From contig NZ_PYAK01000014.1 in the NCBI RefSeq assembly GCF_003264365.1, positions 62,001-126,000 on the forward strand: a DNA stretch of 64,000 nt, given 5' to 3'. A program made the translations under genes and the position numbers. Below are positions 47,931-56,586 of this stretch, one piece after another. Origin of the DNA: Micromonospora noduli. Its GTDB lineage: Bacteria; Actinomycetota; Actinomycetes; Mycobacteriales; Micromonosporaceae. The number at the start of each line of letters is the position of its first letter. Within the stretch, counting starts at the first letter, position 1. The notes beneath the pieces were generated by a model. The model made no database searches. It saw only the letters and a list, made by a program, of their open reading frames with translations, and was not told the origin of the DNA.

Positions 47931-48512
47931 ATGGTTCGTATGCGAAGGACACTGATGGTGATGACGGCCGTGATCCTGGGGCTGGTGTCGGCGAGCGGGC
48001 CGGCGGCGGCGCAGCAGCGGCCACGGGGGATCCCTGACCGGGTCATGTTGCAACCGGACGATCTCGGCGGGACCGTGCCGGGGCCGGTGGAGGACGGGCT
48101 GGTGTGGTCGCTGCTACCCCAGCCGTGCGCGGACACGCCGGTGCCGCAGCCGGTCGTGAACCGCACGCAGGCAGCCGATCTCGGTACCCGATTTCGGATC
48201 TACGAGAACGTCGCCCGGTACCGCGGCGATGGGGCACACACGTACATCACCGAGCTGAAGGCGCAACTCGCCCGGTGCGGGGCGGGCGGCGACGAGGAGG
48301 GCTTCGACCCGGTCGCCGAGGACCACCTCGGGCCGGACACGGTGCTGTTCCTCGGCACCTACGACGAGGGCGACCACTACGTCGGTTATGTCGCCGCCGC
48401 GGTCGGCCACTACGTGGTGGTGGTCATGATGTCGGACTCGTACCTGGGGGCGGCCGACCTGACCACATTGAACGGGCTGGCCAGCGCCGCGATGAGCCGA
48501 GCGGCGGCGTGA
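47931..48512 (+). CDS. Secreted protein of unknown function
   Basis: 193 aa with a signal peptide (RMRRTLMVMTAVILGLVSAS, cleavage likely after GPAAA). The mature part contains MLQPDDLGG and ELKAQLARCG, as in small actinomycete exported proteins resembling sensor-like lipoproteins without the lipobox. Two Cys residues could form a disulphide. A terminator hairpin follows 7 bp after the stop. Confidence 0.75.
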   Translation: MVRMRRTLMVMTAVILGLVSASGPAAAQQRPRGIPDRVMLQPDDLGGTVPGPVEDGLVWSLLPQPCADTPVPQPVVNRTQAADLGTRFRIYENVARYRGDGAHTYITELKAQLARCGAGGDEEGFDPVAEDHLGPDTVLFLGTYDEGDHYVGYVAAAVGHYVVVVMMSDSYLGAADLTTLNGLASAAMSRAAA

Positions 48513-48519
48513 CGCGGGG

Positions 48520-48547
48520 AGGCCGGCCATCTTGAGAGGGCCGGCCT
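48520..48547 (+). terminator. Terminator hairpin
   Basis: Perfect 9-bp stem (AGGCCGGCC 48520-48528 / GGCCGGCCT 48539-48547) with a 10-nt loop, directly after the secreted-protein gene. Confidence 0.6.
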
Positions 48548-48689
48548 GCTCGGCCAGGGGCAGCGTGACTGGGCAATGAGGGTGCCCAGACTCGCGAAGC
48601 TGCTGTGTGGCATCGCCCCATAGGTCGGTGAGGCCAGTCGATGGGTGACCGCAGGACTGAGTCGCCGGCTTGGTTCGGCGCCACGCCGG

Positions 48690-48890
48690 CTCCGGCATCC
48701 TGTCATCGACTACACGCGGACGCCGCCCAACCGCCTCGATGGGGTGCCAGCGCTGACGTCTTCGGGTTCGCCAAAGAGGTCTCCAGCCTGAAGGTCCTGG
48801 TCAGGGCACTGCCCGTGGGATCGGTGTCTCGAATGACGGAACTACGGCGGACTCCAGCAAGCTCACCCGCAACGCCAAAGCTCCAGCGAG
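48690..48890 (+). repeat. Dispersed repeat, left block only
   Basis: GTCATCGACTACACGCGGACG, then TTCGGGTTCGCCAAAGAGG, CCTGGTCAGGGCACTGCCCG and TGTCTCGAATGACGGAAC are shared with 42,720, 50,980 and 53,590. It breaks off before the middle block, at the fragment of a secreted-protein gene. Confidence 0.65.
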
Positions 48891-48894
48891 CTGT

Positions 48895-49030
48895 TTGAGG
48901 CGACCGCCGCAGGTTCACCCACCACGACGGTCACCGCCAACCCCGATGGCCTGGTCGAATTGACCCAGAGCGCCGTGCCGACTCGCAAACGTATCGACGG
49001 CCAGTGGAAGGACCTTGGTCAGCCCTTAAC
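48895..49030 (+). pseudogene. Fragment of a large secreted (LamG/Rhs-type) protein gene
   Basis: The frame reads [32 protein letters not shown]. This is the start of the repeat-rich region typical of very large actinomycete exported proteins. Neither a start nor the rest of the gene is present. Confidence 0.5.
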
Positions 49031-49044
49031 GGAGGGCCGAGGCG

Positions 49045-50121
49045 CTAACGGATGGTGAAGGTCAGCGGGTTCGAGATGCCGAGGCCGCCGTGGGAATCGT
49101 GGACCCGCACGGTGAAGGTGGACGACGTGCCGGCCGACAGGGCCGTCTGGAACTGGTAGCGCTGTCCGCTGTTGGTCGGCGTAACGGCCAGCCGGGTTGC
49201 GCCGAGGTAAAGCTCCACCCGGGTGACGAGGTCCCCGGGATCGGTGTCGGCGACGTCGGCGACCAGCGTGACGGTCGTCGGTTCGAGGAAGTAGGTCTGC
49301 CCGCCGGGGGTGCTCAGCGCCGCCGCCGGCGGGTGGTTGGTGCCGGTGGACGCCGGCGTCACCACCGTGACCAGCAGCGGCGGCGCAGCGCCAGGCAGCG
49401 ACTGGTCGGTGCCGGCCGAGACGTACAGCACGAAGGTGGTGCTGGTGCCGGGCTCGCCGATCGGTGGTGTCCACAGCGCTTCGTACCGGTCACCGGTCGT
49501 CCTCACCCCCCGGGCCGCCGTGACGCCGTCCACCCGGAACGACACCGAGGTGATGCTGTGTCCGCCTCCCACGGTCGCGGTCGCCGCCAGCGGGACGGTT
49601 CCCGGCGTGGTGTACACCGCGCCGGCGGTCGGGCTGAGCCAGGTGACGATCGCCGGGTAGTCAGCGACCGGCGGTGTGGTCGTCCGGGTCGGCGTCACGC
49701 TGGGCAGGACGCCGCCGGTGCACGTGACGCCGTTGAGCGTGAACGACGCCGGTATGGGGTTGCTGCCCGACCAGGCGCCAACGAAACCGATGTTCGCGGA
49801 GCCATTGGTGCCCAGGGTCGCGTTCCAGCCCAGATTGGTCGCGCTGACCTGCTGGCCCGCCTGGGCCCAGGTGGCGCTCCAGGTTTGCGTGAGCCGCTGG
49901 TCGACTGCAGGGAACGCGAACCGCAGCGTCCACCCGTTGACTAGGTCACCCAAGTTGGTGACCGCGATGTCGGCGTGGAAGCCACCGGTCCACTGGCTGG
50001 TGACGACGTAGTTCACCCGACACCCGGCCGCCGCGTTCGCCGCACTGGCGTGTGAGATCGCGGCCATCATCGCGATCATGGCAACAGCGATGGCGGCCAC
50101 AGCAGTCAGCGACTTCCGCAT
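49045..50121 (-). CDS. Secreted cellulose-binding (CBM2) protein with Ig-like domains
   Basis: 358 aa. Signal peptide ([20 protein letters not shown], cut near SHASA-ANA), then a family 2 carbohydrate-binding module (~33-135: [57 protein letters not shown] with the paired Cys). A Pro/Thr linker is followed by two Ig-like beta domains (~155-358) with [15 protein letters not shown] and [17 protein letters not shown]. There is no catalytic domain. ATG 50,121 has GGCGAGGTG upstream. Likely attaches to cellulose or chitin; the Ig-like parts may act as spacers. Confidence 0.85.
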   Translation of the reverse strand: MRKSLTAVAAIAVAMIAMMAAISHASAANAAAGCRVNYVVTSQWTGGFHADIAVTNLGDLVNGWTLRFAFPAVDQRLTQTWSATWAQAGQQVSATNLGWNATLGTNGSANIGFVGAWSGSNPIPASFTLNGVTCTGGVLPSVTPTRTTTPPVADYPAIVTWLSPTAGAVYTTPGTVPLAATATVGGGHSITSVSFRVDGVTAARGVRTTGDRYEALWTPPIGEPGTSTTFVLYVSAGTDQSLPGAAPPLLVTVVTPASTGTNHPPAAALSTPGGQTYFLEPTTVTLVADVADTDPGDLVTRVELYLGATRLAVTPTNSGQRYQFQTALSAGTSSTFTVRVHDSHGGLGISNPLTFTIR

Positions 50122-50361
50122 GGCACACCTCGCCGTAAATAGTTAGACGTCTATGAATATGTCGACTGTCCTGCTGCTCCGCCTTCCTGTCAAGGCACGC
50201 ACGGCAGTCCTGCCGCCGGCAGGACAACGGACAGCCCACCCATGGCTGATCGGTAGCGGCCACAGCGCCGAGCAGGCAGAAGAGTGGATAGCGCAGCTTC
50301 CCGCCTGGACCGCGACTGACCGCCAGGTCCTGGACGACTTCGCGTCAAAGAACGCAACGAA

Positions 50362-50919
50362 GTGGGCGGCCAAGTCCCCGCAGAAAACCGAGCGCCGGGT
50401 ACGCGACTTCGCAACGTGGACGGCGAGTGGGCAGATCACCAGACCGACGGCCATCAGTCAGCCCCGAGCCACAGCGCGGGGCACCCTCGTGATGTGGGCG
50501 CCGGTGCCGCTCTCCCGCCACAGTGGAAGCTGGCCGACACCGGCTACCTCATGACGACGACCTACCGGGCCGATTCCGACACAACTCCTCCATCGCCGTA
50601 CACCGCACGGCTTCAGACCTCCGGCGATGTTGTCACCGCTATCGTTCTCGACCTTGAGGGGTAGGTCGCCGCGTCCGGCAGGCTCACGACCGCCGACGCA
50701 TTCGGGATCGTCGACCAGGTCGAAACCGCACCTGCACACCGGAGCCGCGGACTGGGCAACGTGGTCATGCGCTCGCTCGCGCCGCACGCCCTCCGACTCG
50801 ACGCGGACACCGGTGTCCTGGTCGCTACTGACGACGGTCACCGTCTTTATCGAGCTCTCGGATGGACAGTACGCACACCCGTCGCGGCCGCGTACATACC
50901 AGAGCCCAGAAGTGCCTGA
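50362..50919 (+). pseudogene. GNAT acetyltransferase remnant with in-frame amber codon
   Basis: The frame reads through a TAG at 50,662-50,664: before it, DTGYLMTTTYRADSDTTP and GDVVTAIVLDLEG; after it, VAASGRLTTADAFGIVDQ, ETAPAHRSRGLGNVVMRSL (the AcCoA loop R-x-x-G-L-G) and TDDGHRLYRALGW, ending at TGA 50,919. Upstream (from ~50,153) another frame (HSAEQAEEWIAQLPAWT) may be the displaced N-terminal part, so a frameshift near 50,450 is also likely. Confidence 0.65.
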
Positions 50920-50929
50920 TCCACGCACC

Positions 50930-51720
50930 CTCGTCGGCATGACCGAACGTCCCCGACTGGATAACCGAAAGCAACATGGCTGATATCCTCGGTGCCGCCG
51001 AAGAGGTCACCGTTCAGGAAGCCCTGCTCATAGGTTCGCCAGTGGGATCTGGGTCTCAGCTCGCGGGATCCGTACCGACGCCACCGCGACGACAGCCACA
51101 GCCGCGCATTGATACGGGCTGGCCTCGTGATTTGGCTCCGACAGGCCCAAGTTCAACAGCCGGCACCAGCCAGTCGGGAGGCTGGAGACTTGACCTCTTC
51201 GGTATCCACTGGGAGGTCACACCGCACCGCTTGAGCGCATCACCGTAGGTCAGAGCCCTCGTCTATGCACGGCGTCGGTGAGCACTTCGGACGCGGTGAC
51301 CACTTCGCCAACCTGCATCCAATCTGCTCCCATTTGCAAGGCCAGGCCAACCAACGACTCCTTACCTCCTTGACCTGCGCATACCGCCCTGTCAGGCGAC
51401 ATAGAGCACTGACGATCGCGGTCTAGAACCGCAGAGCACTCCGCGGGAAACAGGATGCTGCGCCCACTCTGACCTGCAGAAACGAGAAGCCGCAGGTGGG
51501 GGCGGTGCGGTTGAGCGCCGTTGTGCGCTATTGGATGCAGCTCAACGCCGTTCAAGACACCCGGCTGCTCCCACCCTGCCCCTCATTCCCGGGCCCGTGG
51601 CCCTGGCGTCGCCCAGACGCCGTGGGCACCGCTTCGGCACGTCTCCAGCGAGCAGTGCGAGGCCGATGTTAGTCAACCGCAGCCGGGGCGCCGAGGCGCA
51701 GCGCGCACGGCCGGCGGCAT
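50930..51720 (+). repeat. Long dispersed repeat copy with five 10-bp units
   Basis: Left block from ~50,935 (GGCATGACCGAACGTCCCCGACTGGATAACCGAAAGCA split around 50,950; CCGAAGAGGTCACC), middle block 51,260-51,450 (GTCGGTGAGCACTTCGG, CACTTCGCCAACCTGCA, GCAGAGCACTCCGCGGG), hairpin ACCTGCAG...CCGCAGGT near 51,472-51,497. Units at 51,510-51,559: gttgagcgcc, gttgtgcgct, attggatgca, gctcaacgcc, gttcaagaca. The right flank CCCGGGCCCGTGGCCCTGGCG matches the 41,160 copy. Confidence 0.72.
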
Positions 51721-51772
51721 ATCGGGGTGGCTGGGTCGCCGGGCAGATCCGAATGTTGGTCTTAAAGGGTGG

Positions 51773-52747
51773 TCACCCAACGAGCCGGCGGCACGCACTC
51801 CGGCTGCGCGGTAATCCGGCCTGCTTGAAGACGAGACCGCAACTTCCGTTCGTCGAGTCCCAGAGCTCGTCGTTGGTCACCAGCGCCCGAACCAACGCGC
51901 GCTGCGGTTCAGTAAGGGGCCGGCTCGTCGCGTACGGCTCGGGGAACGCGAACCGCACCAACGCACCCCAGCCGTCGCCGAAGCCGGCCCAACTGTCCCG
52001 ACTGGCCACCTGACAAGCAGCCGTGGCGATCTCGTCGAAGTCAGCGGCGACGCGGATCGCCGCGGCGACGAGCGCGAACTCGTGCACTCCCAGAGGTGGT
52101 GGCTCAGCCAGCGCGGCCAGGATGACCTCACGGCCGCGCGGGTCATCCTCGTGAACCAGCGCGGCCCGGAGCCGGACCGCCGGATCCGGGTCGACGAGCC
52201 GGTCGCGGAGGTCAACGCCGAACTGGCCGAGGAAGCGCAGCCACTCCGCCTGCGGCCCGGCACCGCGTTCCGACCACTCCAGAAGGAGCACCGCCAGTTC
52301 CTCCCGCCGATCCGCCAGGGACCGCATCCGGGCGATCGCCACAAGGTTCTCCGCGCGGAACAACGCGCGGTCCGGCGGGGACGCCGTGACCAGCGGAAGC
52401 ACCACCGGGTAAGCCTGCGCGACGGCATCAGCGAGGTCCGGCAGTATCCCCGCGAAGTAACGATCGTCAGAAAGGTTGATCACGCTCATAGCCGCGTCGC
52501 CGAGGAACTCCAAAAGCGACTCCACGGTGTCCAGGTGGGCTCGCCCCTCGGCGAGCAGTGCGGTCACGGCCCGAACAGCCGGCGCGGTAGCTGTCTCCGG
52601 GAAACCCTGATGCAGGACCGCCATGTCGAGGTGGTCCAGCGCGGCCTCCCGGGCCTCGGCGTCACCGAACTCCAGCGCGGCCAGGTGCCCCGGGGTGTCA
52701 ATCGCCCGGCCGTACGCGTGCCCGAGCCGAGTCCAGTCAACCGTCAT
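51773..52747 (-). CDS. Hypothetical HEAT-repeat-like protein
   Basis: 324 aa, all helical in appearance, with repeated LRxxALVHxxD-type segments (DPDPAVRLRAALVHEDD, AREAALDHLDMAVLHQGFP) suggesting HEAT-like repeats. No catalytic motif. ATG 52,747 follows AGGACGTGGCG. Similar proteins are frequent single genes in actinomycetes; the role is unknown. Confidence 0.68.
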   Translation of the reverse strand: MTVDWTRLGHAYGRAIDTPGHLAALEFGDAEAREAALDHLDMAVLHQGFPETATAPAVRAVTALLAEGRAHLDTVESLLEFLGDAAMSVINLSDDRYFAGILPDLADAVAQAYPVVLPLVTASPPDRALFRAENLVAIARMRSLADRREELAVLLLEWSERGAGPQAEWLRFLGQFGVDLRDRLVDPDPAVRLRAALVHEDDPRGREVILAALAEPPPLGVHEFALVAAAIRVAADFDEIATAACQVASRDSWAGFGDGWGALVRFAFPEPYATSRPLTEPQRALVRALVTNDELWDSTNGSCGLVFKQAGLPRSRSACRRLVG

Positions 52748-52805
52748 CGCCACGTCCTCCGCAGTTCGCCGGCCGACGGGAATGGCTGCGCCTTACCCGA
52801 GTCGA

Positions 52806-53309
52806 TCAACCACGTCGGGTTGGCTGGTCGCGCCGAAACCAACCGCGGACCTCGGGGCGGCTGGCAAGGAAGAGCAGCGCGACCACCACGAGCGCCTTCG
52901 CGACGTTGACCGCCCGCACCCACCAGGGGAACGGCTGAAAGAGGGTCAGCCCGGTGCCGAGCAGCACGATCACCGAAATGAAGATCACCTGCCGGTACGC
53001 CTTACGCCGGCCCGACCGCAGCCCGCCGACCACCACCAGGTAAGCGAACGCGACCAGCGCCACGGGCAGCACCCGCGACCACACCGAGGAGCGCAACTCC
53101 TCCCGAGCGGTAACCAGGTCGGTGCCGGCTGGCACATCGAGGTGGGCAACCTGGTAGTCCAGCAGATGCTCCTGGAACACCAGCATCAGACCGGCGAGCA
53201 GGACGCTCAGGGCCAGGTTGGCCAGCATAAGCACGATCATGCGAGGTACCTGGGACGGCGTAGCCGTAGCGGCGTCGGGATCGGTGGCGTCGGTATCCCG
53301 TGTCGTCAT
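52806..53309 (-). CDS. Four-helix membrane protein, unknown function
   Basis: 167 aa from ATG 53,309. An acidic ~20-residue start, then four hydrophobic helices (MIVLMLANLALSVLLAGLML; VLPVALVAFAYLVVVGGL; VIFISVIVLLGTGLTLF; VNVAKALVVVALLFLA). No family recognised. It lies 58 bp upstream of the HEAT-like gene, on the same strand, and may share its transcript. Confidence 0.7.
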   Translation of the reverse strand: MTTRDTDATDPDAATATPSQVPRMIVLMLANLALSVLLAGLMLVFQEHLLDYQVAHLDVPAGTDLVTAREELRSSVWSRVLPVALVAFAYLVVVGGLRSGRRKAYRQVIFISVIVLLGTGLTLFQPFPWWVRAVNVAKALVVVALLFLASRPEVRGWFRRDQPTRRG

Positions 53310-53574
53310 CGGCAGGGATCAGATCACACGACGGTTTCCCTTGCCGCCCCGGTCTCCCGCCGCTCCGCTAGCGGTCTCGCAACTCGTCGGGCTGAGCTGA
53401 TGACGGGCACGATCTCAATCAACGCCGCTGCTGGCTGGTGCGCTGACGCAACGGTCGACGCGCCGTTCGCAATCCAGCTAGACGGGCCGCAGACGCCCAA
53501 ATCCCGACCATGCCGCAACCGCGACGACCGCCCCAGCTGCTACAGACCACCAGCGACCCACACCGCTGAGTAAC

Positions 53575-54060
53575 CTCTAGGCGACTTCGGGCCCGCCGAA
53601 GAGGTCTCCAGCCCTAAAGGCCTGGTCAGGGCACGCCCCGTGGGATCGGTGTCTCGAATGACGGAACCGCGGCGGACTCCGGCAAGCCACCCGCAACGCT
53701 CCACATCGACCTACAGCACACCTACAGGCGTGGCGTGAGGCGGCCCGAGACGCCGGCCGGCGCCAGCCATCCCGGAAGCAGCAACGCCTGACCACTTCGA
53801 CCTCTACTGGGAGGTCACGCCGCACCGCTCCACCGCATCACCACAGGTCACCGCCATCGTCTCCTTCCGGCGTCGGTGAGCACTTCGGGCGCGGAGACCA
53901 CTTCGCCAACCTGCACCCAGTTGCAAGGCCAGGCCCGCCAACAGCTCCTTACCGCCTTGACCTGCGCACGCTCCCCTGCCAGGCCACATAGGACCTTGTC
54001 GACCGCTCTGCAGAACCGCAGAGCACTCCGCGGGAACAGAGTGGTCTCCGGGAGGCGTCC
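53575..54060 (+). repeat. Dispersed repeat, left and middle blocks without the 10-bp units
   Basis: Shares TCCAGCCCTAAAGGCCTGG, TCGGTGTCTCGAATGACGG, GACCACTTCGACCTCTACTGG with 42,740-42,950 and GTCGGTGAGCACTTCGGGCG, CACTTCGCCAACCTGCACCC, AACCGCAGAGCACTCCGCGG with 51,270-51,450. The copy ends right where the hairpin and units would be expected. No gene is seen in it. Confidence 0.72.
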
Positions 54061-54170
54061 GAGTCCACGCAGTACCGACCACCAAGCCGCGCCGCCCAGC
54101 AGCGCTAGCCGGTCTCAAGGCCCCTGAGGGACATGACCGACGCATAGATGTAAAGCCTGCCCTGCTCAAC

Positions 54171-54208
54171 AAGCGGCCGATGCCTGACGGCGTCGGCCGC
54201 TTCTTTAT
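54171..54208 (+). terminator. Rho-independent terminator
   Basis: Perfect 10-bp stem (AAGCGGCCGA 54171-54180 / TCGGCCGCTT 54193-54202) running into TTCTTTAT. It may end transcription from the left before the small recombinase operon. Confidence 0.8.
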
Positions 54209-54255
54209 GCCCGCCGGAGCAACCGGCACACGGATCAACTTCGGAGGACCTTTCC

Positions 54256-54354
54256 ATGACAACCGACCCATCCAACACAGCGCGCGCCTCTAACACGATG
54301 CCCTGCCACCGACGGATGTCGCCGCCGGGTGAGCCACCGGACGGAGGCGCATGA
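54256..54354 (+). CDS. Leader-like 32-aa peptide of the recombinase operon
   Basis: GGAGG lies 8 nt before ATG 54,256, and the TGA overlaps the ATG of the next gene (ATGA). The short product (MTTDPSNTARASNTM...) has no recognisable motif. The coupling suggests it is really translated, if only as a leader. Confidence 0.45.
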   Translation: MTTDPSNTARASNTMPCHRRMSPPGEPPDGGA

Positions 54355-54611
54355 CTCTGCCGTCCGATCACCAACATCAGCAACGCAAGGAGTCCGGCCA
54401 GGCGACGGACGCACGACTTGACCGATCCAGTGAAGGCGACGGTTCATGGACGGTCGACGACGTAGCCGGGCGAGCGACGACCACGATCATCAGGGTGGAA
54501 GCTCCCCAGAGGCCACCGGAGCTGCATGCTGGCGCCGCTGCCGCCCTGCTGAAGCTGCTCAGACGCGTCAACGACCACCGAACAGACAACTCGATCGAGG
54601 AGAACGGATGA
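54351..54611 (+). CDS. Small protein encoded with the serine recombinase
   Basis: 86 aa with a strong GGAGG site; its ATG overlaps the preceding stop and its TGA overlaps the recombinase ATG. The N-terminus is polar (QHQQRKESGQATDARLDR); the C-terminal third (ELHAGAAAALLKLLRRVND) could form an amphipathic helix. No family recognised. Its position suggests an accessory role in recombination, or only translational coupling. Confidence 0.62.
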   Translation: MTLPSDHQHQQRKESGQATDARLDRSSEGDGSWTVDDVAGRATTTIIRVEAPQRPPELHAGAAAALLKLLRRVNDHRTDNSIEENG

Positions 54612-56289
54612 TCACCCCTCAACCGCAACCCTTCGCCTTCTACGGCCGCGTCTCGACCGAAGACAACCAGGACCCCGAGTCATCCAGAAGCTGGCAACTC
54701 ACTCGGGCGACCACGCTCATCCAGCCTCACGACGGCCGGATTGTCGCCGAGTACTTCGACATCGGCCAGAGTCGCTCCCTCCCGTGGCAGCGTCGAACCC
54801 AAGCCAACCTCCTTCTCGCGGCGCTACGTAACCCCGGGCGAGGGTTCTCCGCCGTCGTCGTCGGCGAGCCTCACCGCGCCTTCTACGGCAACCAGTTCGG
54901 CCTCACGGTGCCACTGTTCGCCCATTACGGCGTCGAACTCTGGGTGCCCGAGATTGGCGGTCCGATCGACCCCGACAACGAGGCGCACGAACTCGTCATG
55001 TCCGTCTTCGGGGGTATGAGCAAGGGGGAACGTAATCGGATCAAGCTGCGCGTTCGCACCGCCATGGCCGCTCAGACCCTCCTCGAGGGGCGCTACCTCG
55101 GTGGGCGACCGCCTTACGGCTACACACTCCGCGATCTTGGACCCCACCCCAACCCCGCGAAGGCCGCCGATGGCAAACACCTCAAGGGCCTTACTCCTGA
55201 CGAGCAGACCGCCCCAATCGTCCGACAGATCTTCGCCGAGTTCCTCGCCGGCATCGGCCTCTTCGCCATCGCCGAGGGACTTACCGCCAGCCACGTGCCT
55301 TGCCCATCGGCACACGACCGGGCCCGCAACCGGCACCGTAGCGGCATTGCCTGGTCCAAGAGCGCCGTACGCGTCATCCTCACCAACCCCCGCTACACAG
55401 GGCGGCAGGTCTGGAACAAACAACGCACCGACGAAGTACTGCTCGACGTCGACGACGTGGCAATGGGCCACACCGGCGTCATGCGCTGGAACCCCGCGAC
55501 AAATGGGTGGTCTCCAAGGACATCACCCATGAGCCACTCATCGACGACGCGACCTTCGAGCAGGCCCAAGCGATACTGCAACGACGCGGACGAGGAACCG
55601 GCGGACAACACGTCCGGCAGCGCACCCGCAACCCGTACGTCTTCCGGGGCATGATCTACTGCGCCGCCTGCGACCGACGCATGCAGGGCCAGTACAACCA
55701 TGGCGACGCCTACTACCGCTGCCGCTTCCCGCAGGAATACGCCCTCGCCAACCAAGTTGAGCATCCCCGCAACGTGTACCTGCGCGAGGACGCTCTCACC
55801 GACCCGCTCGACACCTGGCTGGCCTCCGCCTTCGCACCCCACCACATCCAGCAAACGATCACCGCGATGACCGAATCCCAGCCCTTAGATCATTCGCCCG
55901 CAGCGGGCACAGCAGCTCAGACGATCATCACCGAGTGCGACGCCAAGCTGGAGCGCTATCGGGCCGCCCTCGACGCCGGAGCCGACCCGGCGGTGGTCAC
56001 CGGCTGGATCGCGCAGACCCAGGCCGAACGCGCCCGTGCGGAGGCAGACCTCCCCGCGAACACGGGCACCCCCGCGCGCAGGATGAGCCGAGCAGAAATC
56101 ACCACCCTGGTGGACGCACTCGGCGACATCACCGCCGTGCTGCGCGACGCCGATCCCGCCGACAAGGCCGAGGTCCACCGGCAACTCGTTCTCCGGCTGA
56201 ACTACCAGCCTGAAACGCAAACGGTGCGCGCTGCAATCGATCTCAGCGCACACCGTGGGCAAATCATTTGTGTCCGAGGGGGGACTTGA
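54608..56289 (+). pseudogene. Large serine recombinase, frameshifted
   Basis: Starts at ATG 54,608 with GGAG upstream. The resolvase domain (FYGRVSTEDNQDPESS with catalytic Ser; VVVGEPHRAFYGNQFG; GGMSKGERNRIKLRVR) and recombinase domain (GGRPPYGYTLRDLGPHPNP, ILTNPRYTGRQVWNKQRTDE) are in one frame. Near 55,497 (CCCCGCGAC) the reading shifts: the family's W-N-P...KWVVSKDITHEPLI continues in the frame that starts ahead of 55,507. The second part has the zinc-ribbon (YCAACDRRMQGQYN, YYRCRF) and C-terminal coiled coil and ends at TGA 56,289, inside the tRNA-Leu gene. One lost base explains the break, so this could also be a sequencing error. Confidence 0.82.
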
Positions 56290-56354
56290 ACCCCCACACC
56301 CTATACGGGTACTAGCACCTCAAGCTAGCGCGTCTGCCATTCCGCCACCCGGAC
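56271..56354 (-). tRNA. tRNA-Leu (anticodon GAG)
   Basis: 84 nt without encoded CCA. Acceptor arms GTCCGGG and CTCGGAC pair with one G-T, discriminator A. The anticodon stem CTAGC/GCTAG closes loop TTGAGGT (anticodon GAG); the long variable arm TACCCGTATAGGGTG and T-loop GTTCAAGTC mark a class II leucine tRNA. Its 3' end overlaps the last 19 bases of the recombinase gene, the usual place for a tRNA-borne attachment site. Confidence 0.95.
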
Positions 56355-56586
56355 CTACACGTTCAGCCTACCTCGCCGACCAGATGATCTTCCATCCGGC
56401 AGTCAGCACAGCGGGCCGCACGGGGAGTTACTGTACACGCCGCTCGTGGATCATGCACATCGCCTTCCGGCACCTCTCCCACGGCGATCCCGCCGCTGCT
56501 CAAGCCGCCTCAAAACGGCCGCACCGACACACCGCCGAGGCGTGTCCGGGTAGCGTCCGGCGGCCCTCTGACGGCAGCATTGCCAC

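Noticed and set aside
48895..49044. Link between the secreted-protein fragment and the CBM2 gene as a single larger gene
   Set aside because: They are on opposite strands and unrelated in sequence.
56271..56354. Second copy of the tRNA-Leu 3' end as attR inside the window
   Set aside because: Scanning by eye I found no other run matching the T-arm and acceptor end; a proper search is needed, so none is annotated.
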